A stretch of DNA of 27,915 bases from JAVEVF01 sp034005175 (GCA_034005175.1 JAVEVF010000011.1:1-27915); one strand, 5' to 3'. Positions 9,030 through 17,293 are shown, counted from the first letter of the stretch. Notes: generated by a model not told the origin, from the letters alone. Program-made: numbers and translations.

Positions 9030-9626
9030 ATGTCAGGACATCCATTACGGCGACACGCATTTGTCCTGCTGCTGGTTGCATTAGCTGTTCTCTCTGTCGT
9101 GGCATGCAGCTCAATAGCGGACACGCCGACGATCGACAAGCCGTCAGCTCAATCTCCTGCTGAGCCTGTTGAGGGATCTCAGGCCGAGGACGACGCGGAG
9201 GTGGAACGCGAGGGTGAGTTCACAACGCTAGAAGCCGTGAGCCTCGCCTTGGAGCTCTATCCAGACAGCGCAGTGGTAGAGATAGAGCGAGACCATGAGA
9301 AGGGTGGCGAGGTCTGGGAGATCGTGATCCGCCACCAGGATGCAAGAGGGACCGAGCTCCACATCGATGTGCAGACCGGTGATGTGCTGAAGGAGAGACC
9401 GGCGCGAGTTCCATCGGAGGTTCGCGCAGCACCTCCACGCATCAGTATCGAAGAGGCGATCGCTATCGCACTGGAAACCGTGCCCGGTGCCATCAGCGAG
9501 ATGGAGATCGAGACTCAAGGCGGACGCGTGGTGTGGGAGGCCGAAGGTGCGAGCAGCAGCGGCCGCATGTTCGTCCACATCGATGCGCACAGCGGCGAGG
9601 TCATCGCTCAAGGAGTCGGCAACTGA
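9030..9626 (+). CDS. Lipoprotein with two PepSY domains
   Basis: A 198-residue secreted lipoprotein. The N-terminus has Arg-Arg, a hydrophobic stretch (residues about 10-24) and the lipobox VVAC with the acylated Cys at position 26. A Ser, Pro and Glu-rich linker of about 40 residues follows. Two PepSY-like repeats come next (about 65-125 and 137-198), each with a Leu/Ala-rich helix, a VWEI or VWEA strand and a final strand HIDVQTGDV or HIDAHSGEV. PepSY modules often inhibit or bind peptidases or act as sensors outside the membrane; the target here is unknown. The ATG at 9030 is set by a GGAGG site six bases upstream and by the signal peptide; the frame runs open to 8511 through the valS antisense. 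It is the only plus-strand gene between valS (divergent) and clpX (convergent, 68 bases away). Confidence 0.88.
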   Translation: MSGHPLRRHAFVLLLVALAVLSVVACSSIADTPTIDKPSAQSPAEPVEGSQAEDDAEVEREGEFTTLEAVSLALELYPDSAVVEIERDHEKGGEVWEIVIRHQDARGTELHIDVQTGDVLKERPARVPSEVRAAPPRISIEEAIAIALETVPGAISEMEIETQGGRVVWEAEGASSSGRMFVHIDAHSGEVIAQGVGN

Positions 9627-9694
9627 ACCTCGCACCCAGCAAATCCAGCTGATGGGGGGCCGAGAGGGCCAGAGACCTCGGTCGCAGCGTGCCG

Positions 9695-10954
9695 CTACGC
9701 GATCTCGGCTTCGCCCCGTCTCACGATCGTGGGCCCACACTCGCCACTCACCGTCTCCGCAGTCACCACCACGGTTTCGATGTCCTCAGCGCTCGGCAGG
9801 TCATACATGGTGTCTAGCAACAAGTTCTCCAGTATGGAGCGCAAGCCACGAGCACCAGTCCCGTGCGCGATCGCATTCTGCGCTATAGCACGCAGCGCCT
9901 CATCAGTGAACTCGAGGGCAACTCCCTCAAGTTCGAACAGACGCCGATACTGCTTGACGAACGCGTTCTTGGGCTCGGTGAGAATGCGCACGAGATCGTC
10001 TTCAGTGAGATCCTCCACTGATGCGAGCACCGGCAGGCGGCCAATGAACTCGGGGATGAGCCCGAACGTGTGCAGGTCCTCGGGCAGCACGCGCGAGAGG
10101 ATCTCGCCCTTCTGCTCGGTAGTGGCCTCGGCGAGTTCGGCTCCAAACCCCAAGCCCCGCTTGCCGATACGCTCGGCGATGATCTTCTCAAGGCCCACGA
10201 ACGCCCCTCCGAGGATGAAGAGGATGTTCGTGGTGTCGATACGGATGAGTTCCTGTTGCGGGTGTTTGCGCCCGCCTTGCGGCGGAACAGCAGCTTCAGT
10301 GCCTTCGAGGATCTTCAGCAACGCCTGCTGAACGCCTTCGCCAGAGACATCACGCGTGATGGAGAGGTTCTCGGCCTTGCGGGCTATCTTGTCGATCTCA
10401 TCGATGTAGACAATGCCGACCTCGGCACGTTTGATGTCGAAATCAGCGGCCGTCACGAGCTTGAGCAAGATGTTCTCGACATCCTCGCCCACGTAGCCGG
10501 CCTCGGTAAGTGCCGTGGCGTCCGCAATGGCGAACGGCACCTTCAGCACACGCGCGAGAGTCTGCGCCAGCAACGTCTTGCCGCAACCCGTTGGGCCGAG
10601 CATGAGAACATTGCTCTTGGCGAGTTCGACGTCGTCTGCCCGGTTGGCTGGCATGGTCTGGACGCGCTTGTAATGGTTGTATACCGCAACCGAGAGCACC
10701 TTTTTGGCGCGCTCTTGGCCCACTACATACTGGTTGAGAGCGTAGTTGATCTCGGCTGGTGTAGGCAGCTCCTCGGCAAGCGGCGAGATGTGGCGCTCCT
10801 CGGGCAGCTCGTCTTGGACGATATCGTTGCACAGTTCGATGCACTCGTCGCAGATGTAGACGCCCGGGCCAGCGATGAGCTTGCGCACCTGGCGCTGGCC
10901 CTTCGAGCAAAAGGAGCACTTCAGCTGATCTGGATTGTCAGGAGAACGGGTCAC
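9695..10954 (-). CDS. clpX: ClpXP protease ATP-binding subunit ClpX
   Basis: The hexameric AAA+ unfoldase that feeds proteins into ClpP. The 419 residues are the standard length. The N-terminal zinc-binding domain has its four cysteines as CSFC and CDEC/C between residues 13 and 42. The AAA+ core shows Walker A GPTGCGKTLL, pore loop GYVGED, Walker B GIVYIDEIDK, the LGFGAE loop that docks on ClpP, and the sensor-2 region GTGARGLRSILE. The start is GTG at 10954 and overlaps the clpP stop as GTGA, so the two are translationally coupled. It is the last gene of the tig-clpP-clpX operon. No strong intrinsic terminator is visible between it and the convergent PepSY gene. Confidence 0.98.
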   Translation of the reverse strand: MTRSPDNPDQLKCSFCSKGQRQVRKLIAGPGVYICDECIELCNDIVQDELPEERHISPLAEELPTPAEINYALNQYVVGQERAKKVLSVAVYNHYKRVQTMPANRADDVELAKSNVLMLGPTGCGKTLLAQTLARVLKVPFAIADATALTEAGYVGEDVENILLKLVTAADFDIKRAEVGIVYIDEIDKIARKAENLSITRDVSGEGVQQALLKILEGTEAAVPPQGGRKHPQQELIRIDTTNILFILGGAFVGLEKIIAERIGKRGLGFGAELAEATTEQKGEILSRVLPEDLHTFGLIPEFIGRLPVLASVEDLTEDDLVRILTEPKNAFVKQYRRLFELEGVALEFTDEALRAIAQNAIAHGTGARGLRSILENLLLDTMYDLPSAEDIETVVVTAETVSGECGPTIVRRGEAEIA

Positions 10955-11568
10955 TCCTCGCCTGCCTTCACACCGCGGCGCACGAACACCTCGTCAACCA
11001 GACCGTACTCCTTGGCCTCGTATGCGTCCATGATGTTGTCGCGGTCGGTGTCGGCATGAATGCGCTCGATGGGCTGACCTGTGTGGCTTGCCAGTATCTT
11101 GTCGAGCGCCTCGCGCATGCGCAGCATCTCTTTGGCTTGTATCTCGATGTCGCTCACCTGGCCTTGCGTGCCTCCCCACGGCTGGTGGATGAGGATGCGG
11201 CTGTTGGGAAGCGCGAATCGCTTGCCGTTGGTGCCAGCGGCGAGCAGCACCGCAGCCATGGAGGCGCACTGGCCGATGCAGATCGTGGAGACATCACACT
11301 TGATGTACTGCATCGTGTCATAGATGGCCATGCCTGAAGTGATGGAGCCCCCTGGAGAGTTGATGTAGAGGCTGATGTCCTTGTCGGGATCGGTCGACTC
11401 GAGGTGCAGAAGCTGCGCGATCACCAGGTTGGCGATGAGGTCGTTGATCTCCTGGCCGAGAAAGACGACCCGCTCGTTGAGCAGCCGGGAATAGATGTCG
11501 AAGCTACGCTCCCCACGGCTCGTCTGCTCGACGACGATCGGTACGAGGTCGGATGCTTCATGTGTCAT
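10951..11568 (-). CDS. clpP: ATP-dependent Clp protease proteolytic subunit ClpP
   Basis: The serine protease chamber of ClpXP, 205 residues from the chosen start. The catalytic triad is visible: Ser103 in GQCASMAAV, His128 in SRILIHQPWGG and the Asp177 candidate in DTDRDNIMDA. YINSPGGSITSGMAIYDTM gives the oxyanion and handle region. A short N-terminal region (residues 1-20) may hold the processing site. The ATG at 11568 follows AGGACGG and begins 13 bases after the tig stop; the open frame to 11682 overlaps tig and is not coding. Only one ClpP is present in the window, while many Actinomycetota carry two adjacent copies. Cotranscription with tig and clpX is the classic bacterial arrangement. 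Confidence 0.98.
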   Translation of the reverse strand: MTHEASDLVPIVVEQTSRGERSFDIYSRLLNERVVFLGQEINDLIANLVIAQLLHLESTDPDKDISLYINSPGGSITSGMAIYDTMQYIKCDVSTICIGQCASMAAVLLAAGTNGKRFALPNSRILIHQPWGGTQGQVSDIEIQAKEMLRMREALDKILASHTGQPIERIHADTDRDNIMDAYEAKEYGLVDEVFVRRGVKAGEE

Positions 11569-11581
11569 TGGCGCTACCGTC

Positions 11582-12976
11582 CTACTCCTCAGTCTCGGTT
11601 TCGTCGGGGATGTCCTGCTCACTGGCTGCAGCTGGCTCCTCACCGGTCTGTGCCCGCTGTTCGACATCAGGCTCCTCTTCAAGGATCTCCACGTTGGAGG
11701 GATCCATCAACCACTGTACCGCCTTGCGGTGAACGATGCCTTCAGTGAGCATCTCAATGGCGTTGCTCTCATCCCATCGTGAGCGCACCTCGTCGACGTC
11801 CATCTCTGCGGCCTCGGCGAACCGCGTGATCTCATCGTTGATGTCTTCTTCGGTGACCTCCATGCCAAGCGCACGGAAGAGCGCCTCGAGGGCAAGCTCC
11901 TCACGAACCATCATCGCGGACTGCTCTTCGATGTCCTTGATGATGCGCTCCGTGTCGTACCCTGTCGCCTGCGCGTACTGGTCGAAATCCATGCCACGCG
12001 ACTCCAGGCCTGCAACGAAGTCACCGAACACCGAGGAACGGCGAGCCTGCACCATGGCGTCGGGCACTTCGCCCTCGAGTCTCTCAGCAAGTACCGTGCG
12101 CACAGCGCGCTCAAGTGAACGTGCCCGCCCGGTGGCCTTCGCCTCATCGAGCTTGGCCTTCACGTCGGCCTTCAGCTCTTCGAACGTGTCGAACCCACCT
12201 ACGCTCTCGGCGAACTCGTCATCAAGCTCGGGAAGGACCTTGGCCTTGATCTCGTGTACGGTGACATCGAACGCCGCCGTCTTTCCCACGAACTCCTCAT
12301 TATCAGTGCCATCTGGAACCTCGAACTCGATATGCGTCTCGCTGCCAGGATCAAGACCTTCCAGCCCCCGGTCGAAATCGGTGGGCATAAGGCCCTTGCC
12401 CATCTCGTAGAGGTACTTCTCTACGGAGTTGCCCTCGTATTCCTCACCATCCAAGGTGCCCGTGAACGAGATGAGTGCGAAATCGTCGCCCTGGATGCCG
12501 CGGCCCTCGACCGGCTCGAGGGAGGCGAAGCGCTCGCGGGTATGTGCGATTTGAGCGTCGACCTCCCGCTCGGAAGCTTCACCGGGCGGCACCGTCACGG
12601 ATATGCTCTCATATGAGCTCAAGGTCAGCTCCGGCTTCACCTCGACGGTCAAGGCGTACGTGTACTCTGCACCTTCCAGCAGCTCATCGAGCTGGTCAGC
12701 CTCGGGACGGGCGATGGGCTTGATATGCTCTGCCTCGATGGCCTTCGGATAGCTCTCGTCAAGCAGTGTTTCTTGCGCTTCGCTGAGGACCGCTTCGCGA
12801 CCGACATGCGTGTCGATCACATGGCGCGGTGCCTTGCCGGGGCGAAAGCCAGGGATCTTGACCCCTTTGGCTACCTTGCGATACGCATGAGCGATGGCCG
12901 AATCGACATCAGCGGCGGGGACTGTGACGGTGAGACGTACCGTGTGGTCATTGACCTGCTCGACGGTGGTGTTCAA
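11582..12976 (-). CDS. tig: Trigger factor
   Basis: The ribosome-bound chaperone and prolyl isomerase that meets nascent chains. 464 residues. The N-terminal ribosome-binding domain carries the signature PGFRPGKAPRHVI near residues 42-54. The FKBP-like isomerase domain follows (about 155-245) with GDFALISFTGTLDGE and the PTDFDRGLEGL stretch. The rest is the helical chaperone domain. The acidic C-terminal tail beyond residue 430 is low complexity. The start is TTG at 12976, supported by AGGAGG four bases upstream. It heads tig-clpP-clpX and lies 47 bases downstream of tRNA-Leu on the same strand, so at least part of its transcription may come from the tRNA promoter. Confidence 0.97.
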   Translation of the reverse strand: MNTTVEQVNDHTVRLTVTVPAADVDSAIAHAYRKVAKGVKIPGFRPGKAPRHVIDTHVGREAVLSEAQETLLDESYPKAIEAEHIKPIARPEADQLDELLEGAEYTYALTVEVKPELTLSSYESISVTVPPGEASEREVDAQIAHTRERFASLEPVEGRGIQGDDFALISFTGTLDGEEYEGNSVEKYLYEMGKGLMPTDFDRGLEGLDPGSETHIEFEVPDGTDNEEFVGKTAAFDVTVHEIKAKVLPELDDEFAESVGGFDTFEELKADVKAKLDEAKATGRARSLERAVRTVLAERLEGEVPDAMVQARRSSVFGDFVAGLESRGMDFDQYAQATGYDTERIIKDIEEQSAMMVREELALEALFRALGMEVTEEDINDEITRFAEAAEMDVDEVRSRWDESNAIEMLTEGIVHRKAVQWLMDPSNVEILEEEPDVEQRAQTGEEPAAASEQDIPDETETEE

Positions 12977-13020
12977 CGTGCCTCCTGTGCAGTGGACGGT
13001 GTGATGCTACCGGATAGGGC

Positions 13021-13105
13021 TGGTGCGGGCGAGAGGACTCGAACCTCCACGAGTTTCCCCACCAGGACCTAAACCTGGCGCGTCTGCCAATTCCGCCACG
13101 CCCGC
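13021..13105 (-). tRNA. tRNA-Leu (UAG)
   Basis: An 85-nt class II tRNA including an encoded CCA. The acceptor stem GCGGGCG pairs with CGCCCGC, the anticodon stem CCAGG/CCTGG holds loop TTTAGGT with anticodon TAG, and the T arm has GGTTCGAGTCC. The long variable arm is as expected for leucine. It lies just upstream of tig on the same strand. Confidence 0.97.
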
Positions 13106-13125
13106 ATCGATTCGAACGACGCATT

Positions 13126-13154
13126 AGTGTAGCAAAAGCCGGGCATCCGCATAA
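13126..13154 (-). promoter_or_regulatory. Possible promoter for tRNA-Leu
   Basis: On the minus strand, TTATGC and TACACT are separated by 17 nt, ending 20 bases before the tRNA-Leu 5' end. The -35 candidate falls in the loop of the terminator of the upstream operon, so the two signals overlap. The -35 match is poor. Confidence 0.3.
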
Positions 13155-13164
13155 GATGTCCGGC
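13134..13164 (-). terminator. Intrinsic terminator of the reductase-activator operon
   Basis: A 10-bp stem (GCCGGACATC with GATGCCCGGC read on the minus strand, one G-T pair) with a 7-nt loop, followed by TTTT. It lies 35 bases after the stop of the activator gene and before tRNA-Leu. It is the clearest intrinsic terminator in the window. Confidence 0.8.
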
Positions 13165-13198
13165 GGGAAGATCGCTCAGTCACGGCGTCTGCCGACCC

Positions 13199-13954
13199 TC
13201 ACCGACCGGGCGAGTCAAGCGCCGAGAGCGCAGCCCCATACGCCCCCACCGTCTGGGGCTCCACGGGAACGATGACACTGCCGCCGGTCCCTGCGGTGAT
13301 GAGGCTGACGATCGCGTCGTTGTTCGCCACCCCGCCAGCAAAGACGAGGGGCGCTGCGGCACCGACGCGCCGAAGTGAGCTCAAAGTGCGCTTCGCGATG
13401 GATTCGTGGAGCCCGCGTGCGATGGCCGCCCGGTCTTCTCCACGGTGGACGAGACCCGTGACCTCGGATTCTGCAAAGACGGTGCACATGCTCGAGATCG
13501 TGACATGTTGTCCCGCGTTCATCGCCGCATCCGCCATCTCTTCAAGGCCGAAGCCCAGCGCGCGCGCCATCACCTCGAGGAACTTTCCTGTGCCCGCAGC
13601 GCACTTGTCGTTCATCTCGAAGTCCAACACGCGCCCCGAATCCCCAAGCAAGATCACCTTGGTGTCCTGTCCGCCTATGTCAAGGATGCTCCCAGCCTCG
13701 GGATGCAGCGCATGCACGCCCATCGCATACGCCTTGATCTCTGTCACCACATCGCACCCGAAGGCCTCTCGGGCAGCGTGACGTCCGTAACCCGTGACAA
13801 CCAGTGCGTCGTGCTCTGCTCGGTCGACGAACTCCCTGGCTACCGTCTGGGGATCGAACCCTGAATCGGCGATGACGCTCTCGGCAACGCACCTGTCCTG
13901 CAGCCATACGGCCTCGACGCTTCGTGACCCGATATCCATGCCGAGGATTCGCAT
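13199..13954 (-). CDS. BadF/HgdC-type activator ATPase of the dehydratase-like reductase
   Basis: A 251-residue ATPase of the acetate and sugar kinase fold. In this family a homodimer with one [4Fe-4S] cluster between subunits uses ATP to inject low-potential electrons into an HgdB-type partner. Motifs are GMDIGSRSVEAV at the N-terminus, VVTGYGR, EIKAYAMG, LDIGGQDTKVI (phosphate loop) and FAGGVANN. The two cluster cysteines are seen in NDKCAAGTG and SSMCTVFAESEV, the latter also the helix-cluster-helix hallmark. The start at 13954 lies seven bases after the partner's stop; the frame open to 14239 is the shadow of the partner gene. Length and motifs are complete. The gene ends in the terminator at 13134-13164, so the pair forms a two-gene operon. 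The close pairing suggests it serves only this partner (inference). Confidence 0.92.
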   Translation of the reverse strand: MRILGMDIGSRSVEAVWLQDRCVAESVIADSGFDPQTVAREFVDRAEHDALVVTGYGRHAAREAFGCDVVTEIKAYAMGVHALHPEAGSILDIGGQDTKVILLGDSGRVLDFEMNDKCAAGTGKFLEVMARALGFGLEEMADAAMNAGQHVTISSMCTVFAESEVTGLVHRGEDRAAIARGLHESIAKRTLSSLRRVGAAAPLVFAGGVANNDAIVSLITAGTGGSVIVPVEPQTVGAYGAALSALDSPGR

Positions 13955-13961
13955 CGGCGAC

Positions 13962-15245
13962 CTACAACATCTCCAGGAACGCTTCGACGCGAGTGGAGAG
14001 CTGACCGACATCCTCGGCCGAGTAGTCGGTCTCGATGCGCAAGACGGGAAGTCCAGCGCCCTTGACGGCCTTCTCCACCGAGCTCGCCTCGATCTGATAT
14101 GTGCCGCAGAAGCTGAGCGTGTAGTCGATGACTCCGTCAGCATCAAGCTCTCCGGCCATGCGCAACACGTCGTCGATGCGCCCCTGGTTGGGCGTGAAGC
14201 ACGCGCAATTGATGTCGAGATACTTCTCCGCGATATCATCGATCATCTCGTCAAGCGTAGTCGCGTCCTCGCTCACGAGCTTGTCGTAGTAGCGCGAGCC
14301 CGTACACATCTCCTCGCCCACAACCACCCCGCCGGCACGCTCGATGATGTCGTGCAGTTTCCAGTTGGGAAGCGCCATCGGCGTGCCCGTCACGAGCACA
14401 CGCTTCGCGCTCTTTGGCGCAACGCCGTCACCGCGCGCTGCGCGCGCCTCCAGCTCATCGGCTAGCGTGTTCATCATCTTCGTGAAGCGCGGCACATCGT
14501 CGTAGAACGCCACCTGCGTGGCTAGCAGCGAATCCTTGCCGCTGATGGGCGCGGGCGATGCCGCACGAGCAGTGTTCACCCTCTGCAGCGCTCGGCGCTT
14601 GTCGTTGACCTCAACGATGGCGGCCTTCAGTGACTCAGCTGTGACCTTCTTGCCGGTCATCTCCTCGATCTTGCGCATGAGTTCGACGATCTCGTCGCGC
14701 CAGAACGTGAGGTCCTTCTCCCGCTTCATCTGAGGGAGCTCCATCACGTGCATATTGAGCGAAGCTCCCATGATCTCGTATGCCTTCTTCTTGCCGTCAC
14801 ACGTGGTCTCGCCGACGAGAAGATCGGCTTCCTCCAGATAGGGGCAGACGCGTCCGAGCTCAAAACCCATCATCGACTTGATGAGCGCGCATGTGTTGCG
14901 CGGCAAGACCTGCTCGACCTGGTCGTACGCCCACTCGGCACCGGCGCAGATGCCGACACCCCATGCACCCGCCGCGCGAATGATCTCTTCGGGGACGTAA
15001 AGGCAGTAGGTTCCGACGACCTTGCCGCCTGCCTTGCGAAAATCGTGAAGCTCCTTGATACGCAAGCCGTGGACCTCGCTCATCACGAAATCCAGATAGC
15101 CCATGGCCTCAGGCCGATTATCCTGCGCGAGAAAGGTGGTGGCATACAGATCGCCCACCGCCTCAAGCAGTAGGTCGTGAGATTCGAGATCCAGTCCGAG
15201 GTCAGCCCAGATCTGCCGATAATCGGGAGCTGCAGTCTCCGTCAT
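13962..15245 (-). CDS. HgdB-like double-cubane-type anaerobic reductase
   Basis: A 427-residue protein of the 2-hydroxyacyl-CoA dehydratase (HgdB, BzdN, YjiM) superfamily. Dehydratases need two different subunits, whereas here there is one subunit plus its activator, as in the double-cubane cluster protein (DCCP) described from Carboxydothermus. Cysteines sit at 81 (GTYCLYVPEE), 100, 119 (LPRNTCALIKS), 134, 149 (ETTCDGKKKAYE), 314 (EEMCTGSRYYD), 347 and 349 (INCACFTPNQGR) and 380 (SFCGTYQIE). Six of these are in positions that fit a double-cubane [8Fe-9S] cluster. The family reduces small molecules such as acetylene in vitro; the natural substrate is not known. The ATG at 15245 follows GGAGAGG. 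The promoter upstream is AT-rich. A conventional two-subunit dehydratase remains possible only if a second subunit lies elsewhere. Confidence 0.88.
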   Translation of the reverse strand: MTETAAPDYRQIWADLGLDLESHDLLLEAVGDLYATTFLAQDNRPEAMGYLDFVMSEVHGLRIKELHDFRKAGGKVVGTYCLYVPEEIIRAAGAWGVGICAGAEWAYDQVEQVLPRNTCALIKSMMGFELGRVCPYLEEADLLVGETTCDGKKKAYEIMGASLNMHVMELPQMKREKDLTFWRDEIVELMRKIEEMTGKKVTAESLKAAIVEVNDKRRALQRVNTARAASPAPISGKDSLLATQVAFYDDVPRFTKMMNTLADELEARAARGDGVAPKSAKRVLVTGTPMALPNWKLHDIIERAGGVVVGEEMCTGSRYYDKLVSEDATTLDEMIDDIAEKYLDINCACFTPNQGRIDDVLRMAGELDADGVIDYTLSFCGTYQIEASSVEKAVKGAGLPVLRIETDYSAEDVGQLSTRVEAFLEML

Positions 15246-15281
15246 GTTCGATGCCTCTCCGCCGAGATACGATGTGAGAGA

Positions 15282-15310
15282 CTATAACATCATCTAATAA
15301 TATGTAACAA
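15282..15310 (-). promoter_or_regulatory. Promoter of the double-cubane-type operon
   Basis: On the minus strand TTGTTA and TTATAG are spaced 17 nt apart, with the -10 about 37 bases before the start codon. The region 15280-15325 is far richer in A and T than its surroundings. The expected leader is about 30 nt, so there is no room for a riboswitch. Confidence 0.6.
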
Positions 15311-15346
15311 TACTTCTGATATTTGATGCCGGCGGGTCCGAAGCGA

Positions 15347-15377
15347 GAGAGCCCCGCCGGCATCCGGCGGGGCTCTC
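15347..15377 (-). terminator. Long hairpin after tRNA-Lys
   Basis: A perfect 14-bp stem (15347-15360 with 15364-15377) closed by a 3-nt loop. It lies directly downstream of tRNA-Lys on the minus strand and is the likely end of that transcript. There is no strong T run after it. A 12-base copy of one arm at 15325-15336 can pair with 15353-15364 instead. Confidence 0.55.
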
Positions 15378-15388
15378 ATGGTGTTCGT

Positions 15389-15464
<76 letters not shown>

Positions 15465-15532
15465 GACAAGTGCGCGGCTATTGTACCCGCTAACGACCGG
15501 AATGCAAACCTCATGTTTTCGCCGATCCGACC

Positions 15533-17227
15533 CTAGGAAAGGCCTACCACATTGCCGTCTTCGTCGATGTCGATGTGCTCCCCTGCAGGCCTGGCAGGCA
15601 GACCAGGCATCGTAGTCATCTCACCGCAGAGCGCATACACGAACCCGGCGCCTGCAGACACGTGCACTTCTCGGATGGGCAGACGCCAGCCGCTCGGACA
15701 CCCCTTCAGCAGCGGGTCGTGCGTCAGAGAGAGGTGGGTCTTTGCCATGCAGACCGGCAGCTCGCCAAAGCCGAGGTCCTCAAGGGTCGCGATGCTACGC
15801 TCTGCGGCGGGTCTGAGGTCGACACCGGAGGCGCCGTAGAACGTTGTCGCGATACGCTCCATCTTCTCTACGATGGGCTCGCTATCGGAGTAGGTGAGCC
15901 TGAAGGCGCTCGGCTGCTCGCAAGCGTCTACGACCGCCGCGGCGAGTTCGAGGCCTCCCTGTGTGCCCTCGGCATGCATACGGTGAATCGCGACACGATA
16001 CGCACCCGCTGCCATCGCCCGCTCAGCGATCACACGGTGCTCGGCCTCGGTGTCGGACTCAAACGCGTTGATAGCCACCACGACAGGGATACCGAGTGCG
16101 CGTACGTTGGCGATCTGCTTATCGAGGTTGCAGATGCCCTTGTCAAGCGCGTCAAGGTCTTCGGTGACAAGGCCTGGGTCCATCGGCTTGCCGGGACGAA
16201 TCGTGAACCTTCCTGAGTGCATCTTCAGCGCGCGCACCGTACACACCAGCACCGCAGCATCAGGCGCGAGACCTGATGCACGGCACTTGATGTTCGCGAA
16301 TTTCTCGCCGCCGAGATCAGCGCCGAATCCAGCTTCCGTCACCACATAATCGGCAAGTTTGAGCGCGATGCGGTCCGCGATGATGGAGCTGTTACCCTGC
16401 GCGATGTTGGCGAACGGCCCGGCGTGCACGAAGACAGGCCCGCCATCGAGGTTCTGCATGAGGTTGGGCTTGATGGTCTCGCGCATGAGCACGGTCATCG
16501 CACCCGCGACCTTAAGATCCTCGGTGGTGACGGGGCGACCCTCGGTGGTGCGTGCCACCACGATGCGCCCGATACGCGCTCGCAGGTCTTGGAGGTTCTC
16601 TGCCATGGCGAGGATCGCCATGAGCTCGCTTGCCACCGAGATTTCAAAGCGCGTCTCACGCGGAACACCGTGCATCGGTCCGCCGAGCCCGATGACGACC
16701 TTGCGAAGCGAGCGGTCCGAGATATCGAGCACGCGCGGCCAGTCGATGGTGTGCAGCGCTATCCCCAGCTCGTTTCCATGATGAAGATGGTTGTCGATGA
16801 ACGCCGCGCACAGGTTGTGGGCCGCGGTGATGGCGTGCACATCGCCGGTGAGGTGCAGGTTGATGTCTTCCATCGGCACGACTTGGGAGTATCCGCCGCC
16901 TGCCGCGCCTCCTTTGATGCCGAAGACGGGGCCGAGAGATGGCTGGCGAATGCAGGAGAACGCCGAGTGTCCAGCGGCGCGCAGCGCCTGCCCTAGCCCT
17001 ACGGTGGTCAGCGTCTTGCCTTCGCCGAGCGGAGTTGGGGTGATGGCCGTGATGAGCACATAGCGGCCGTTCGGCCGGTCCTTCAGACGATCAAGGACGC
17101 CAAGCGAGACTTTAGCCTTGAAACGCCCGACTGGCGCTACCTCATCGGGCTCGATGCCCACCTCCTCGGCGACCTCACGCGCAGACCGGAGACTGGCCTG
17201 ATGGGCAATCTCGATGTCGGACAGCAT
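15533..17227 (-). CDS. fhs: Formate-tetrahydrofolate ligase
   Basis: Makes 10-formyl-tetrahydrofolate from formate, ATP and tetrahydrofolate, the entry step of the methyl branch of the Wood-Ljungdahl pathway and a one-carbon source in anaerobes. 564 residues, full monofunctional length. Motifs are the P-loop region TPTPLGEGKTLTTVGLGQA near residue 65, SLGPVFGIKGGAAGGGYSQV, MEDINLHLTGDVHAI, and the C-terminal TMPGLPARPAGEHIDID. The ATG at 17227 has a GAGGGGG site at about seven bases; the reading to 17284 covers a terminator hairpin. The gene stands between the tRNA array and tRNA-Lys with no other one-carbon genes in the window. folC (4850-6178) supplies the polyglutamylated cofactor that this enzyme class prefers. 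Confidence 0.97.
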   Translation of the reverse strand: MLSDIEIAHQASLRSAREVAEEVGIEPDEVAPVGRFKAKVSLGVLDRLKDRPNGRYVLITAITPTPLGEGKTLTTVGLGQALRAAGHSAFSCIRQPSLGPVFGIKGGAAGGGYSQVVPMEDINLHLTGDVHAITAAHNLCAAFIDNHLHHGNELGIALHTIDWPRVLDISDRSLRKVVIGLGGPMHGVPRETRFEISVASELMAILAMAENLQDLRARIGRIVVARTTEGRPVTTEDLKVAGAMTVLMRETIKPNLMQNLDGGPVFVHAGPFANIAQGNSSIIADRIALKLADYVVTEAGFGADLGGEKFANIKCRASGLAPDAAVLVCTVRALKMHSGRFTIRPGKPMDPGLVTEDLDALDKGICNLDKQIANVRALGIPVVVAINAFESDTEAEHRVIAERAMAAGAYRVAIHRMHAEGTQGGLELAAAVVDACEQPSAFRLTYSDSEPIVEKMERIATTFYGASGVDLRPAAERSIATLEDLGFGELPVCMAKTHLSLTHDPLLKGCPSGWRLPIREVHVSAGAGFVYALCGEMTTMPGLPARPAGEHIDIDEDGNVVGLS

Positions 17228-17254
17228 ACGCGACCCCCTCTGCCTGCCGATATG

Positions 17255-17285
17255 AATGACGGCCCGCGTGTGGCGGGCCGTCATT
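17255..17285 (-). terminator. Hairpin between the tRNA array and fhs
   Basis: A 13-bp perfect stem (17255-17267 with 17273-17285) and a 5-nt loop just after tRNA-His in the direction of transcription. The following minus-strand bases (CATATCGG) are not a good U tract. It likely ends or processes the tRNA transcript, and lies 28 bases before the fhs start. Confidence 0.6.
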
Positions 17286-17293
17286 TGTTCCTC

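Noticed and set aside
10070..11059. Plus-strand frame of 329 codons opposite clpX and clpP
   Set aside because: Mirror of conserved minus-strand codons; no motif or ribosome site found.
15325..15377. Attenuator in the leader of the double-cubane-type operon
   Set aside because: The best promoter lies between these hairpins and the gene, so they are outside the expected leader. Kept only as a tRNA-Lys terminator with an alternative fold.
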